From contig CAWEYR010000030.1 of assembly GCA_963813345.1 (NCBI GenBank), forward strand, positions 124,001 through 188,000: DNA of 64,000 nt, read 5' to 3'. Both the position numbers and the translations under genes were made by a program. Below the pieces are notes generated by a model, which worked only from the letters and a program-made list of their open reading frames with translations, had not been told where the DNA came from and made no database searches. Positions 48,935 through 57,605 of the stretch are shown in pieces (positions within the stretch are counted from its first letter, which is position 1; each line of letters starts with the position of its first letter). Source of the DNA: CAWDDA01 sp963813345 (GTDB lineage Bacteria; Acidobacteriota; Blastocatellia; RBC074).

Positions 48935-49754
48935 ATGGAAATTACTGGCGGGCACACGGTGCAGTGGGGCAGATGGATCGGCGAAGGCTGGCAAATGTTC
49001 GTCGACGACTGGAAGGGATGGGTCGTCAGGATGCTTGTGTTTCTGCTGATTGAGCTCATTCCACTCATACCTATGTACGCGATTGTCCTTTCAGCGGGAC
49101 TAACTCGTGGAGATGATCCCGAAGCGCCTTTTCCTGCGTTTATTTTCATTCTTATTCCATTCCTCGTGATTCTGATACTGCTTGCGTCCGCGTTTCTAAT
49201 TACGGGCGCTTATCGCGCGGCGTTTAGACAGCTGCGTGGGGAGCGTACATCGATCGGCGAGCTTTTCTCTGAAGGTGACACGGTGTTGCGCGTCATCGGT
49301 GCGTACTTGCTGATAGTAGTTTTTGTAATGATCGGCTCTATCTTCTGCATCCTCCCGGCGTACGTCATGGCTGGGACCCTGCACTATGCAGTACCACTCG
49401 TGATCGAGCGCAATCTGGGAGTCACCGACGCTCTTAGAGCAAGCTGGGATGCAACGAAAGCGCACTGGTTTCAATTTACCTTGTTCGGTCTTGTGATCCA
49501 GCTGATTGCACAGCTCGGATCGCTGGTGTGCGGAATTGGCCTTTTGATCACTTTTCCGTTGTTCTTTACGATTACCGTGGCTGCTTATAAAGACATGTTT
49601 CGGAGTCAAAGGCGCTCGCGATTTCGTCCCCGCAGTACCGCCAATTCCACGTGCTGGCAGTGAATGGAGACCTACATGCCCACACTGCGGTGCGTCTCTG
49701 ATCTCGCCTTCGGCCAGGTTCTGCAACGTCTGTGGACGTGAGGTGATTGCATAG
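48935..49754 (+). CDS. Polytopic membrane protein with C-terminal zinc ribbon, one frameshift before the ribbon
   Basis: About 272 residues if read through. ATG 48935 follows the previous stop by 3 nt. An amphipathic N-terminus (WGRWIGEGWQMFVDDWKGWV) is followed by about six hydrophobic helices in a DUF4013-like layout with LVIERNLGVTDALRASWDAT. In the given frame the protein ends at 49663. A one-base change near 49603 instead gives MFGVKGARDFVPAVPPIPRA and then CPHCGASLISPSARFCNVCG, a four-cysteine ribbon, with a stop at 49754. The ribbon strongly suggests that the longer form is the true one. The function is unknown; zinc-ribbon membrane proteins of this sort are common in Acidobacteriota. 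Confidence 0.75.
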
Positions 49755-49757
49755 ACC

Positions 49758-50093
49758 GGCACGTTGTACCGCCTTCAGGCGGAATCTTCGTCGCCCACCA
49801 TTCCGCCTGAAGGCGGTGTCAAGTTTGGCCGTTTGGCAATGATCGACTGACGCCGGAGGCGTCAAAGATCGTAGCCAGGGGTTGAGTCTTCGAAACCCCT
49901 GGTTGCAGTGTGAGAGAGAGTGCATCCTGGAGGGATGCGAGAACGATCTGGTGAAACCGTTCGTCTTTTCTCGCATCCCTCCGGGATGCGATTGGTCAAT
50001 GGAATCGATCCAGGGGTTTCGAAGACTCAACCCCTGGCTACGTTCTTGCACCGCTCCGCGGTGATCCGCCTGAAGGCGGTACAACGTGCCTGG
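49758..50093. repeat. Compound element: palindromes nested four deep (family A outside)
   Basis: From outside in there are four layers. Family A arms (GGCACGTTGTACCGCCTTCA at 49758 and complement ending GTGCC at 50091) are outermost, with an extra partial A arm at 49800. A second palindrome has arms CGTAGCCAGGGGTTGAGTCT (49870) and complement (50010-50042). A third has GCATCCTGGAGGGATGCGAG (49922) and its complement to 49989. Small hairpins GACGCCGGAGGCGTC and ACCGCTCCGCGGT lie between. The element fills the gap from the membrane protein stop to the ABC ATPase start. Confidence 0.9.
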
Positions 50094-50828
50094 ATGATCG
50101 AATTCGAGGAAGTCGACTATCGTTACCCGAATGGACAGGCTGTCCTTGAATCGCTGACTTTCTCGATCGGACAAGGCGAGGTATTGGTCCTACTCGGGCG
50201 CAGTGGCGCTGGAAAATCGACAATCCTCAAGCTTATCAATCGCCTTATCGAACCTTCATCAGGCATCGTTCGCGTCGAAAGCCGCCCAACCAGTGAATGG
50301 GACAAGATCAAGCTGCGCCGTCATGTCGGATACGTCCTGCAGGATGTCGGTCTCTTTCCGCATATGACGATCGGCGACAACATTGGCGTAGTCCCAAGGC
50401 TCGAGCGTTGGCCTGAATCGAAAATCCGCGATCGCGTCAGCGAGTTGTTCACGCTGGTCGGTCTCGATGAGGGAAGTTACAGCCACCGCTTCCCGCGAGA
50501 GCTATCAGGAGGCCAGCGCCAACGTGTGGGTGTCGCGAGGGCCCTGGCAGCTGATCCTCCGGTTCTTCTTATGGATGAGCCCTTCGGAGCGCTCGATCCA
50601 TTGACGCGTGCCGAGATGCACCGCGAATTCAAGCGTATCCAGGAGCGGGTCAGGAAGACTGTCGTATGCGTGACACACGACCTCGGAGAGGCCTTTGCGC
50701 TTGCGAATCGGATTGGCGTGCTCGCACGAGGAAAGCTGGCCGCACTTGCTCCTCCGGCTCAGATCGCGGCATCGGTCGACCCGGATGTGAGAGTTTTTCT
50801 CGACGCGCTTCCCAGGCTGGAAGAGTGA
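50094..50828 (+). CDS. ABC transporter ATPase, osmoprotectant (OpuCA/ProV) type
   Basis: 244 residues. ATG 50094 lies 2 nt after a family A arm. Longer in-frame starts lie inside the repeat and encode only repeat sequence (LKAVQRAW), so they were rejected. Walker A GRSGAGKST, Q-loop VGYVLQDVGLFPHM, signature LSGGQRQRVGVARAL, Walker B VLLMDEPFGALD and H-loop VTHDLGEA are intact. The VGLFPHMTIGDNI stretch is typical of glycine-betaine/choline ATPases. The C-terminal CBS domains found in OpuCA are absent, as in short ProV-like forms. No Shine-Dalgarno is visible, so the repeat has replaced the leader. The permease gene follows by 6 nt. Confidence 0.85.
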   Translation: MIEFEEVDYRYPNGQAVLESLTFSIGQGEVLVLLGRSGAGKSTILKLINRLIEPSSGIVRVESRPTSEWDKIKLRRHVGYVLQDVGLFPHMTIGDNIGVVPRLERWPESKIRDRVSELFTLVGLDEGSYSHRFPRELSGGQRQRVGVARALAADPPVLLMDEPFGALDPLTRAEMHREFKRIQERVRKTVVCVTHDLGEAFALANRIGVLARGKLAALAPPAQIAASVDPDVRVFLDALPRLEE

Positions 50829-50834
50829 GCAATC

Positions 50835-52373
50835 ATGCGGCTGCTCGATTTCCTGATCGCCAACAAAACGGAATTCCTCGCCGCGCTCCTGCGGCATATC
50901 CTGCTCGTGGTCGTTTCAATTACGGTTGCGGTCGGTGCAGGTGTTCCTCTGGGAATACTCGCTTTTCGCCGGCCGCGAATCGGCGCACCCCTAATCGGAT
51001 TCGCGAATATTGTCCAGTCGATACCAAGCCTCGCCCTTTTCGGATTTCTGATTCCACTCCCATTCATCGGCGGAATTGGAGCTCGAAGCGCTCTCGTTGC
51101 GCTCATTCTGTACGCACTACTTCCTATCATTCGCACCACGGTGAGCGGTCTTTCGAGCATCGATCCATCAATTCGCGAGGCGGGTGTTGCGATGGGGATG
51201 CGTCCGCGCGAACTGCTGCGTCAGGTTGAGCTGCCGCTCGCATTTCCTTCGATACTCGCCGGCATTCGTGTCGCGGCGGTTACGGGTGTAGGAACTGCAA
51301 CGATTGCGGCGGCGATCGGAGCGGGCGGCCTTGGCGAATACATCTTTCGCGGCGTAGCAATGGTGTCGAATACTGTGATTCTTGCAGGCGCGGTGCCTGC
51401 GGCTTTGCTGGCACTGATTGCCGATCTGGGGTTGGGTTGGCTTGAAAAGAGACTGGCGCCTGGCCGTCGTCGCAGCCGGAAGGGCGCGCTAGGATTTGCC
51501 GCAGTCGCGAGCGTCTTGATTGCATCGCTGATTGCGGGCTGGTTGTACATCGATCGTTCCAGTTCAGGAATCCGGGTTGGATCAAAGAATTTCACCGAGC
51601 AGTTGATTCTCGGAGAGATCGTGGCGCAGGCGATCGAGCGCGAGACAGGGCTCAAGGTGGAACGCCGGTTGAATCTGGGTGGAACGCTTGTTTGCGAACA
51701 GGCAATGCGAGCGGGTGATCTTGATGTCTACGTCGAATACACCGGGACAGCGCTGACTGCGATCTTCAAACAGGAGATCGTCCGGGATGCCGGCGAAGTT
51801 ACTCGACGCGTGGCTGCCGCTTATGCGTCGAGCGGTCGCACGCTGGGTCCCGCTCTCGGTTTCAATAACACGTTTGCGATACTCGTCCGCAAAGCTGAAG
51901 CGCAACGGCTCGGCCTGAAGCGGATTTCGGATGTAGCTGCGGTAGCACCAGGTTGGCTTGCAGGCTTCGGTCCGGAGTTTCTTGATCGGGAAGACGGATA
52001 CCGCGGGCTTGCGAGTGTCTATGGATTGAGATTCCGGGAGCCTCCGCGCGCGATGGATTTGTCTCTGACCTATCGCGCGCTTGCTGAACGGCAGGTCGAT
52101 TTGATTGCCGGAGATGCAACGAACGGACTCATCGAAAAGCTCAACCTCCTGATGCTGGAAGATGATCGGAACTACTTTCCGCCCTATCACGCAGTCCCGG
52201 TAGTTCGCACGGAAGTGATGCGGGATCACCCCGAACTCGAGAGAGTGTTTTCACGTCTCGCCGGTTCAATCTCCGATTCAGAAATGCGCCGAATGAACTT
52301 TGAAGCTGACGTCGAAGGCCGTGACATCGTCGAGATCGCGAGGAAGTTTCTTAGTACGTTGTACCGCCTTTAG
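50835..52373 (+). CDS. ABC transporter permease fused to its substrate-binding domain (OpuB/EgtU-like quaternary ammonium importer)
   Basis: 512 residues. Residues about 1-215 form a permease with about five helices and the EAA loop EAGVAMGMRPRELLRQVELP. After a single further helix (GFAAVASVLIASLIAGWLYI), residues about 245-512 form a type II solute-binding domain: IRVGSKNFTEQLILGEIVAQ, GDLDVYVEYTGTALTAIF, LALS-type GFNNTFAILVRK, LSLTYRALAERQVDLIAGDA and NYFPPYHAVPVVR. This fusion is known from OpuF and EgtU importers for betaines, carnitine or ergothioneine. The last codons LSTLYRL and the TAG stop come from a family A repeat arm, so the C-terminus was altered by the insertion. Confidence 0.9.
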   Translation: MRLLDFLIANKTEFLAALLRHILLVVVSITVAVGAGVPLGILAFRRPRIGAPLIGFANIVQSIPSLALFGFLIPLPFIGGIGARSALVALILYALLPIIRTTVSGLSSIDPSIREAGVAMGMRPRELLRQVELPLAFPSILAGIRVAAVTGVGTATIAAAIGAGGLGEYIFRGVAMVSNTVILAGAVPAALLALIADLGLGWLEKRLAPGRRRSRKGALGFAAVASVLIASLIAGWLYIDRSSSGIRVGSKNFTEQLILGEIVAQAIERETGLKVERRLNLGGTLVCEQAMRAGDLDVYVEYTGTALTAIFKQEIVRDAGEVTRRVAAAYASSGRTLGPALGFNNTFAILVRKAEAQRLGLKRISDVAAVAPGWLAGFGPEFLDREDGYRGLASVYGLRFREPPRAMDLSLTYRALAERQVDLIAGDATNGLIEKLNLLMLEDDRNYFPPYHAVPVVRTEVMRDHPELERVFSRLAGSISDSEMRRMNFEADVEGRDIVEIARKFLSTLYRL

Positions 52374-52387
52374 GCGGAATCTTCGCG
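52354..52387. repeat. Palindromic repeat family A, copy 5 (single arm) across convergent gene ends
   Basis: GTACGTTGTACCGCCTTTAG continuing GCGGAATCTTCGCG. The core CCGCCTTTAGGCGG gives TAG (52371-52373) on the plus strand and TAA (52370-52372) on the minus strand. These are the stop codons of the transporter and the EI24-like gene. Confidence 0.9.
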
Positions 52388-53040
52388 TGTCATTGCTCTG
52401 TTCGCGAGCGTCGCGCCGACGACGCCGACCGGCAGCGAGAAGAGATTCACGATAGGAATAACCAGCATCACGTAGCCTGCCATCCCAAAGCCAAGTGCGA
52501 GTGACTTGTGCTTGCCGATAATCTTCAGCTTTTCGCGAAGCTTCAGACCGCGCACAGAAAGCGGTACATCGAGGTAATCGAGGCTTACAAAAAAGATCGC
52601 GAAGGCAACGCCTATAAAGCCGCCAACCACGGGTATCGCCAGGCTGAGTGCGATAGCCAGGATCGCCACCGCCAGCTGCAGTGACACCAGCTTTGCTCCT
52701 TCGATGATTGAACGCAGCCACGAGCTGCTCGGCCCTGACACGGGCGCTCCGATGATCTCCGATGTGAGCCGGCTGATCGCCTCGGCAAATGGAGCAAGAA
52801 AAACGCGCGCAAGCGGGACATAAAGAATGTGGCTCACGAAAAGTGCGAAGAGAAGAACCAGAAGCTGAGTCAGTGCACGTAGCTGATCGCGCACCGGGGA
52901 TACACCATCGATCATGCGTCCTGCGAACCAAACACTCCCGATTACAAGCAGGCGATCGCAACAACCGTCAAAGCTACTGGAACCAGCGAAAGTGCCAGCA
53001 AACGCGGATTCTTGAAGAGAGAGCGAGAAGCCGGCAGCAT
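52370..53040 (-). CDS. EI24/CysZ-like multi-spanning membrane protein, one frameshift
   Basis: About 223 residues. The start ATG 53040 (MLPASRSLFKNPRLLALSLV) is the best available, though the family often has some 15 more residues. A frame change near 52950 joins VAIACL to VIGSVWFAGRMIDGVSP; the frame is then open to 52370. EI24/CysZ features are FKNPRLLALSLVPVALTVV, the helix LVSLQLAVAILAIALSLA, FFVSLDYLDVPLSVRGL and GFGMAGYVMLVIPIVNLFSL, with several membrane helices. The family includes the sulfate permease CysZ and related membrane proteins of unclear role. The C-terminal codons EDSA and the stop lie inside the family A repeat. Confidence 0.75.
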
Positions 53041-53671
53041 AGAAGCGCAGACCCGGCGGTAAGCTGGTAGACCGGATTTGCTGAACGTGGATTGTATTCG
53101 TCGAGGATTGACTTCAATTGGTGGTCTGATTGATGGGTCGAAAGAATTGGCTTGTCCGCGCCTTTGATTTCAATTACGAGGCTGTTGATGTTCGTTGCTG
53201 GCTTTTTCAGGTCGAAGAAGACAATCCCGCGGCGTTCTTCTCCAGGTTTGATCTCTTCATCCAGATTGAACCCTACATTGTCGTACGCCTCACGCGTCTG
53301 CCTGAACGACTCTTTGCCATAGAAGCCTGACGCCATAGTATTTCATTACACGTGAAAGCGCCTGTTTCGGGGATACAGGCTTCCAGGTGCGATCATTTGC
53401 TCTTAGACGGAAGCTCGGTTGAAATGCCTTTTGAGATCGATTTGCGACTCGCAGGTCAACGCCGATGATGCCCGCAAGCGGAAGGTTAGCGTCAAAATCT
53501 TTGAAGGCGCGATCTTCAGTTACTGTCGCCGCTGCGATCTCCAGCCCGGACTCTGTGACGGCGACCTCGTCAGGGGACGGTCCCTTTGGAATCGGTGCAA
53601 CGTTGTAGAGCGGGCCGGTGCAGGCTGAAAGCGGAATACACAATAGAGATCAGGAGGATAAGACTTCGCAC
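52974..53671 (-). CDS. Lipoprotein of unknown function, two frameshifts
   Basis: About 210 residues. GTG 53671, with a purine-poor leader, gives VRSLILLISIV; a frame change near 53635 restores the lipobox PLSACTGPLYN. The frame changes again near 53330, joining KYYG to MASGFYGKESFRQ. The rest is beta-rich (IGVDLRVANRSQKAFQPSFR; GIVFFDLKKPATNINSLVIE). I do not recognise the family. The last 70 nt overlap the EI24-like start, and the tail there (ALLCCRLLALSSRIR) looks like a shadow frame, so the true end is probably near 53045. It is a likely co-transcribed envelope gene. Confidence 0.6.
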
Positions 53672-54054
53672 GTAGAATCGAATTTAGACTTTTCAGGTAC
53701 GGGCGTGTCAAAAGACCCGGGAGCGCCAGGCTCAGCTGGCGCGTGGAGCTTGGCATTGCGGAATCACTGCGGAGCGCGTCGGCCGTAGCCGTGGCCGGCC
53801 CCTGGGAACGCCAGAGAAGGTTCCGGCGCGTGCAAGAGTCGAGACAGGTTCGCTACGACCGTTTCTCGCTCGGAACGCGTCTCTCGCTTTCGATGCGGCC
53901 AGGGGCTTCGGACTCGGAGCCCGGCGACTTCCGCAGGTCCGGCGCGCCCGATCGGCGCCCGGAAGGGCGCTCCCGGATGGCTGTTACCCTTTACTCCGCC
54001 CGCGGCTTACGTAAACTGTCATCATCACCAGTGTTATCAGGGGGGATCAAGATT
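53672..54054. other. GC-rich intergenic stretch with a family E arm
   Basis: At 53717-53743 is CCCGGGAGCGCCAGGCTCAG, ending in CTGGCGC, family E. GC-rich imperfect hairpins follow to about 53990, including CCGTAGCCGTGGCCGGCCC and GCGCCCGATCGGCGCCCGG. The open frame here continues into the next gene but has no signal-peptide or domain features, so it is treated as non-coding. GGGGGGATC at 54040 is the ribosome-binding region of the next gene. Confidence 0.5.
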
Positions 54055-55290
54055 ATGAAGCGAAGAAACTTCGTGAAGACGGGGGCTGCCGCGGCTGCCG
54101 TATCGACGATCTCGTTCGTCAAACCGCAAAGCGTCCGCGGATCTCAAGCCAACTCGATGGTTGAGGTCGGCTGGGTCGGCTGCGGAGGACAGGGAACACG
54201 TGATGCCTCGCTGCTTGAAGCGACAGGCAAAGCAAAAATCGTAGCTGTCGCCGACTACTTCCAGGATATGGTCGACAAGGCGCGCGACAAGTTCAAAGTC
54301 GATCCCAAGCGCGCACTCAAGGGCGTCGACGCGTACAAGGAAGTTACAAACTCGAATGTCGATGCGGTTCTTCTTGTAGCGCCTCCTGGCTTTCGCCCTG
54401 ATCACTTCAAGGCGGCGGTTACTGCGAAGAAACACATCTTTGCTGAGAAACCGCTGGCAGTTGATGTACCGGGATGTCACGAAGTTCTCGACGCGGGCGA
54501 GAGGGCGAGAAAACAGAACCTTACCGTTGTAGTTGGTCTCCAGCGCCACTACTCCAAGGCTTATCGCGAATGCAAGAAGCTGATAGATCAGGGAGCGTTG
54601 GGAACAATTGTCATGGCGCATTCGGCATGGGATCAGGGAGATCTCTGGAAAGATCGGCGCGGCAAACGCAGCGAGTGGCCGACTCAGATGGATTACGAAG
54701 TGCGCCACTGGTACTTCTGGAAATGGCTTTCAGGCGATCACATCGTTGAACAGAACATCCACAATATGGATGTCATCAGCTGGATGCTCAATGCACATCC
54801 GATAAAAGCTTCCGGCTTTGGCGGCCAGCTTGTGCGCAAGGATATCGGGGAAATCTACGATCATTTCAACCTCGTCTACGAATACCCGAATCAGGTGCTT
54901 CTCAATAACACTGCCGTTCAGATCGACGGTGTTCGCGGCGACGTCTCCGAAACCATTCGCGGATCGAAGGGCGTATTCACAACAACCGCCGGCAAAGGTG
55001 GAACCGGTGGAGCCCGAATCGAGGGACTCTATGATCGCCAGAAGAACGAAACACCTGTCGTCTATGCGTACGAAGGAACCGATGACAAGCACTATGACCA
55101 GGAAGCGTGGACGTTTGTGAAGAGCGTTCTCGGCGAAGGTGAGGGTGAAGACAAGTATAGAAATGATGCGAAGTATGGCGTCGAGAGCACGTTCATGGCG
55201 ATCCTCGGCCGCGAAGCTGCCTATCGCCGCGAGTCGATCGGTTGGGACGAGCTCTGGGATTCCAACAAGCGTCTGACATTCAAGGGCTGA
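54055..55290 (+). CDS. Gfo/Idh/MocA-family oxidoreductase, Tat-exported
   Basis: 411 residues. The frame opens at 53743, but ATG 54055 follows GGGGGGATCAAGATT and starts a Tat signal KRRNFVKTGAAAAAVSTISF. The Rossmann motif is VGWVGCGGQGTRDASLLEAT (GxGxxG-like). VLLVAPPGFRPDHFKAAVTA and KKHIFAEKPLAVDVPG (the EKP catalytic Lys) follow, then the C-terminal alpha/beta domain with NIHNMDVISWMLNAHPI. Family members use NAD(P) on sugars or sugar acids. Export with a folded cofactor by Tat is typical for the glycoside-linked type in this phylum. It may help process liberated sugars. Confidence 0.9.
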   Translation: MKRRNFVKTGAAAAAVSTISFVKPQSVRGSQANSMVEVGWVGCGGQGTRDASLLEATGKAKIVAVADYFQDMVDKARDKFKVDPKRALKGVDAYKEVTNSNVDAVLLVAPPGFRPDHFKAAVTAKKHIFAEKPLAVDVPGCHEVLDAGERARKQNLTVVVGLQRHYSKAYRECKKLIDQGALGTIVMAHSAWDQGDLWKDRRGKRSEWPTQMDYEVRHWYFWKWLSGDHIVEQNIHNMDVISWMLNAHPIKASGFGGQLVRKDIGEIYDHFNLVYEYPNQVLLNNTAVQIDGVRGDVSETIRGSKGVFTTTAGKGGTGGARIEGLYDRQKNETPVVYAYEGTDDKHYDQEAWTFVKSVLGEGEGEDKYRNDAKYGVESTFMAILGREAAYRRESIGWDELWDSNKRLTFKG

Positions 55291-55328
55291 CCAGAGCTGA
55301 AATCAACAACAGCGTCATGGAATTGAGC

Positions 55329-55354
55329 GGCGCAAGGAGTACAATCCTTGCGCC
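55329..55354. terminator. Possible intrinsic terminator after the oxidoreductase
   Basis: CGGCGCAAGGA / TCCTTGCGCCG with a short loop, followed by TTTGTG. The stem is strong but the U-run is weak. It lies 39 nt after the stop and 47 nt before the nnr start. Confidence 0.5.
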
Positions 55355-55400
55355 GTTTGTGTCATAGATTGCCGTTTGTTTAACAAAGAATTGATCAGCG

Positions 55401-57020
55401 ATGAAAGTCGTCACTGCAGAGCAGATTCGCGAGCTTGATCGTTTAACCGTCGATCTGACGGGTATCCCGTGGGCAACGCTCATGGAGACGGCAGGCGCGC
55501 GCATCGCCGAGATAATACTTGAAGAATCAGAATCCGATCGCAATGTAATCGCCGTCTTTTGTGGAAAGGGGAACAATGGCGGAGATGGCGCCGTGATTGC
55601 CCGCCACCTTTGGATTCGAGGCGCGACTGTGGACGTCTTTCTCATCGGCCGTCTCGACGAATCAAGAGACGAAGCACGCGCGAACCTCGAGATAATCAAA
55701 CGCCTCGCCGAGGCGAACGCTACATCAGGTGGCGGCGAGCTCACTTTCGTTGAAGTTGCCAATGAAGATGCCGCCGACATTCATATCTTTCACGACACTG
55801 TCGTCGATGCTCTTCTCGGTACCGGTCTTACGCGTCCAGCGGAAGGCCTCTATGCAAAGGCGATCGAATCTATCAATCGAGCGCGGTCAATTCTTCCGGA
55901 AGTAGTCCATGTAGTTTCCGTCGATATCCCGTCCGGCATTTTTTCAGATTCTTCGCAGACTTCGGGTCCGTTTGTCAGAGCCGATTTGACCGTCACCTTC
56001 ACTGCACCCAAAGCTGGAAACGTACTCCCGCCCGCGAGTGATGCAAACGGAAAGCTTATCATCGCGTCGATCGGCACGCCGGATGAGCTGCTTGAAGAGA
56101 CGGACTGTGATCTCTTCCTTGTCGAAGAGGATGATGTTGCCGACTGGCTTGCGCATTCGCGACGCGAGCCAGGAGCGCACAAAGGCTCAACCGGCGATGT
56201 CCTCTTAATCGCCGGTTCACGAGGCAAAACCGGAGCTGCCGCTCTTGCGGCCGAAGCCGTTCTCAAATCCGGCGCTGGACTCGTGACCGTGGCCACATCG
56301 CGATCCGCGCAACCCCTGGTGGTCGCTCAATCGCCTCCCATCGTAATGACCGAAGCACTCGAGGAACTCGAGAGCGGAGCGGTCTCACTCAAAGCGCTTG
56401 ACCGCGCCGTGACGCTTACGAGATCGAGAGACGTCGTCGCAATCGGGCCCGGGCTTTCCGCTGATAGCGAAAGCACGCGAGCCTTTGTCCATGAGTTCGT
56501 TCGACGTCGCAGCGTGCCGCTTGTCATTGACGCGGACGGGCTGAATGCACTTGCACCCTGGCCTGTGGGCCTTCGCGGCTCGGTCGAACTTCCGATTGTC
56601 GTTACACCTCATCCAGGCGAGATGGCGCGGCTCGCGGGTTGTTCAAATGCTGATGTTCTTCGAGATCGAGTAGGGATCGCGCGTAGCTTTTCAACTTCGC
56701 ACGGATTGATCACGGTTCTCAAAGGTCAACGCACGTTGATCGTCTCACCTGAAGGCCAGGTATGCGTCAATCCCACGGGAAACGCTGGAATGGCTACAGC
56801 AGGTTCTGGCGATGTGCTGACCGGAATCATCGCAGGGTTGCTTGCACAGGATCCGGTTGATGCATTCGAAGCGATCGTCGCGGCGGTCTACGTTCACGGA
56901 CTCGCAGGCGACATGGCTGCCGAGGAGATCGGTGTGAGAGCTTTGGTCGCATCCGACATTACACGCCTGCTATCAGCGGCTTTGATTCGCGTCGGCGGCG
57001 AGGCAGAACGTCACGCGTGA
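55401..57020 (+). CDS. nnr: Bifunctional NAD(P)HX epimerase/dehydratase
   Basis: 539 residues, intact. The N-terminal YjeF_N epimerase domain (about 1-225) has TAEQIRELDRLTVDLTGIPW, FCGKGNNGGDGAVIARHLW and VVSVDIPSGIFSDSSQ. The C-terminal ADP/ATP-dependent NAD(P)HX dehydratase (ribokinase-like, about 245-530) has HKGSTGDVLLIAGSRGKTGA, IVTPHPGEMARLAG, LKGQRTLIVSP and NAGMATAGSGDVLTGIIAGL. Together they repair hydrated NAD(P)H in the cytoplasm. Its stop overlaps the tsaE start by 4 nt, the same nnr-tsaE pairing seen in many bacteria. Confidence 0.97.
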   Translation: MKVVTAEQIRELDRLTVDLTGIPWATLMETAGARIAEIILEESESDRNVIAVFCGKGNNGGDGAVIARHLWIRGATVDVFLIGRLDESRDEARANLEIIKRLAEANATSGGGELTFVEVANEDAADIHIFHDTVVDALLGTGLTRPAEGLYAKAIESINRARSILPEVVHVVSVDIPSGIFSDSSQTSGPFVRADLTVTFTAPKAGNVLPPASDANGKLIIASIGTPDELLEETDCDLFLVEEDDVADWLAHSRREPGAHKGSTGDVLLIAGSRGKTGAAALAAEAVLKSGAGLVTVATSRSAQPLVVAQSPPIVMTEALEELESGAVSLKALDRAVTLTRSRDVVAIGPGLSADSESTRAFVHEFVRRRSVPLVIDADGLNALAPWPVGLRGSVELPIVVTPHPGEMARLAGCSNADVLRDRVGIARSFSTSHGLITVLKGQRTLIVSPEGQVCVNPTGNAGMATAGSGDVLTGIIAGLLAQDPVDAFEAIVAAVYVHGLAGDMAAEEIGVRALVASDITRLLSAALIRVGGEAERHA

Positions 57021-57445
57021 GTCCCTCCAGCTACACGACTCACTCTCCTGATGAGACCTTCGAGCTGGCTCGCGGAATTGGCGAGAAGCTCAAGGGCGGC
57101 GAAGTGTTGCTGCTCGAAGGAGAGCTTGGCGCAGGCAAGACGGTATTTGCCAAAGGCATCGGAGCCGGCCTCGAGATCGATCCTGCCGATGTCTCAAGCC
57201 CGACTTTTACGATCATCAATGAGCTTCACGGAAGGCTGAAGCTGACGCATCTGGATATGTACAGACTCTCTGGGAGCTACGATGAGTTGAGAGAGCTGGG
57301 TATCGACGAGATACTTGAAGACGATAGCGGTGTAGTAGTTATCGAGTGGCCCGAGAGACTGGGTGAGAGCGTTCCGCCGAATGCCATGCGAGTCAGGATC
57401 AGTGACCTTGGAGGCAATGACCGCCTGATTGAATTGAGACGATAG
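57017..57445 (+). CDS. tsaE: tRNA threonylcarbamoyladenosine biosynthesis ATPase TsaE
   Basis: 142 residues. The GTG start overlaps the nnr stop. The Walker A motif GELGAGKTVFAKGIG is followed by DVSSPTFTIINELHG (the conserved SPTF segment), LTHLDMYRL, and VVVIEWPERLGE near the end. It forms the t6A machinery with TsaB and TsaD, modifying A37 of ANN-reading tRNAs; those partners are not in the window. The length is normal. Confidence 0.95.
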   Translation: MSPSSYTTHSPDETFELARGIGEKLKGGEVLLLEGELGAGKTVFAKGIGAGLEIDPADVSSPTFTIINELHGRLKLTHLDMYRLSGSYDELRELGIDEILEDDSGVVVIEWPERLGESVPPNAMRVRISDLGGNDRLIELRR

Positions 57446-57447
57446 AG

Positions 57448-57600
57448 TGGTCAGTGGCCAGTGGTCGTCAGTGGTCAGTGTACGGAGTTCAAGTCTTTAG
57501 CTTGCTGGTATCACGCGATAATGACGTAACGAGCAAGCTGAAGCTTGAACTCACGTACTGACCACTGACCACTGGCCACTGACCACTGGCCACTGACCAC
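57448..57600. repeat. Repeat family B, copy 4, flanked by GGTCAGTGGCCAGTGG-type tandem units
   Basis: The centre is a family B palindrome (arms TACGGAGTTCAAGTCTTTAG at 57479, complement to 57558). Both flanks carry short units GTGGTCAGTGGCCAGT and the complement ACTGACCACTGGCCACTGAC, so the flanks also pair with each other. It lies between convergent ends of tsaE and the next gene. Confidence 0.9.
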
Positions 57601-57605
57601 TTCTC

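Noticed and set aside
49920..50093. N-terminal extension of the ABC ATPase
   Set aside because: It is entirely encoded by nested palindromic repeats.
53743..54054. N-terminal extension of the Gfo/Idh/MocA protein
   Set aside because: It reads through a family E repeat and GC hairpins, and a Tat signal with a ribosome-binding site begins at 54055.
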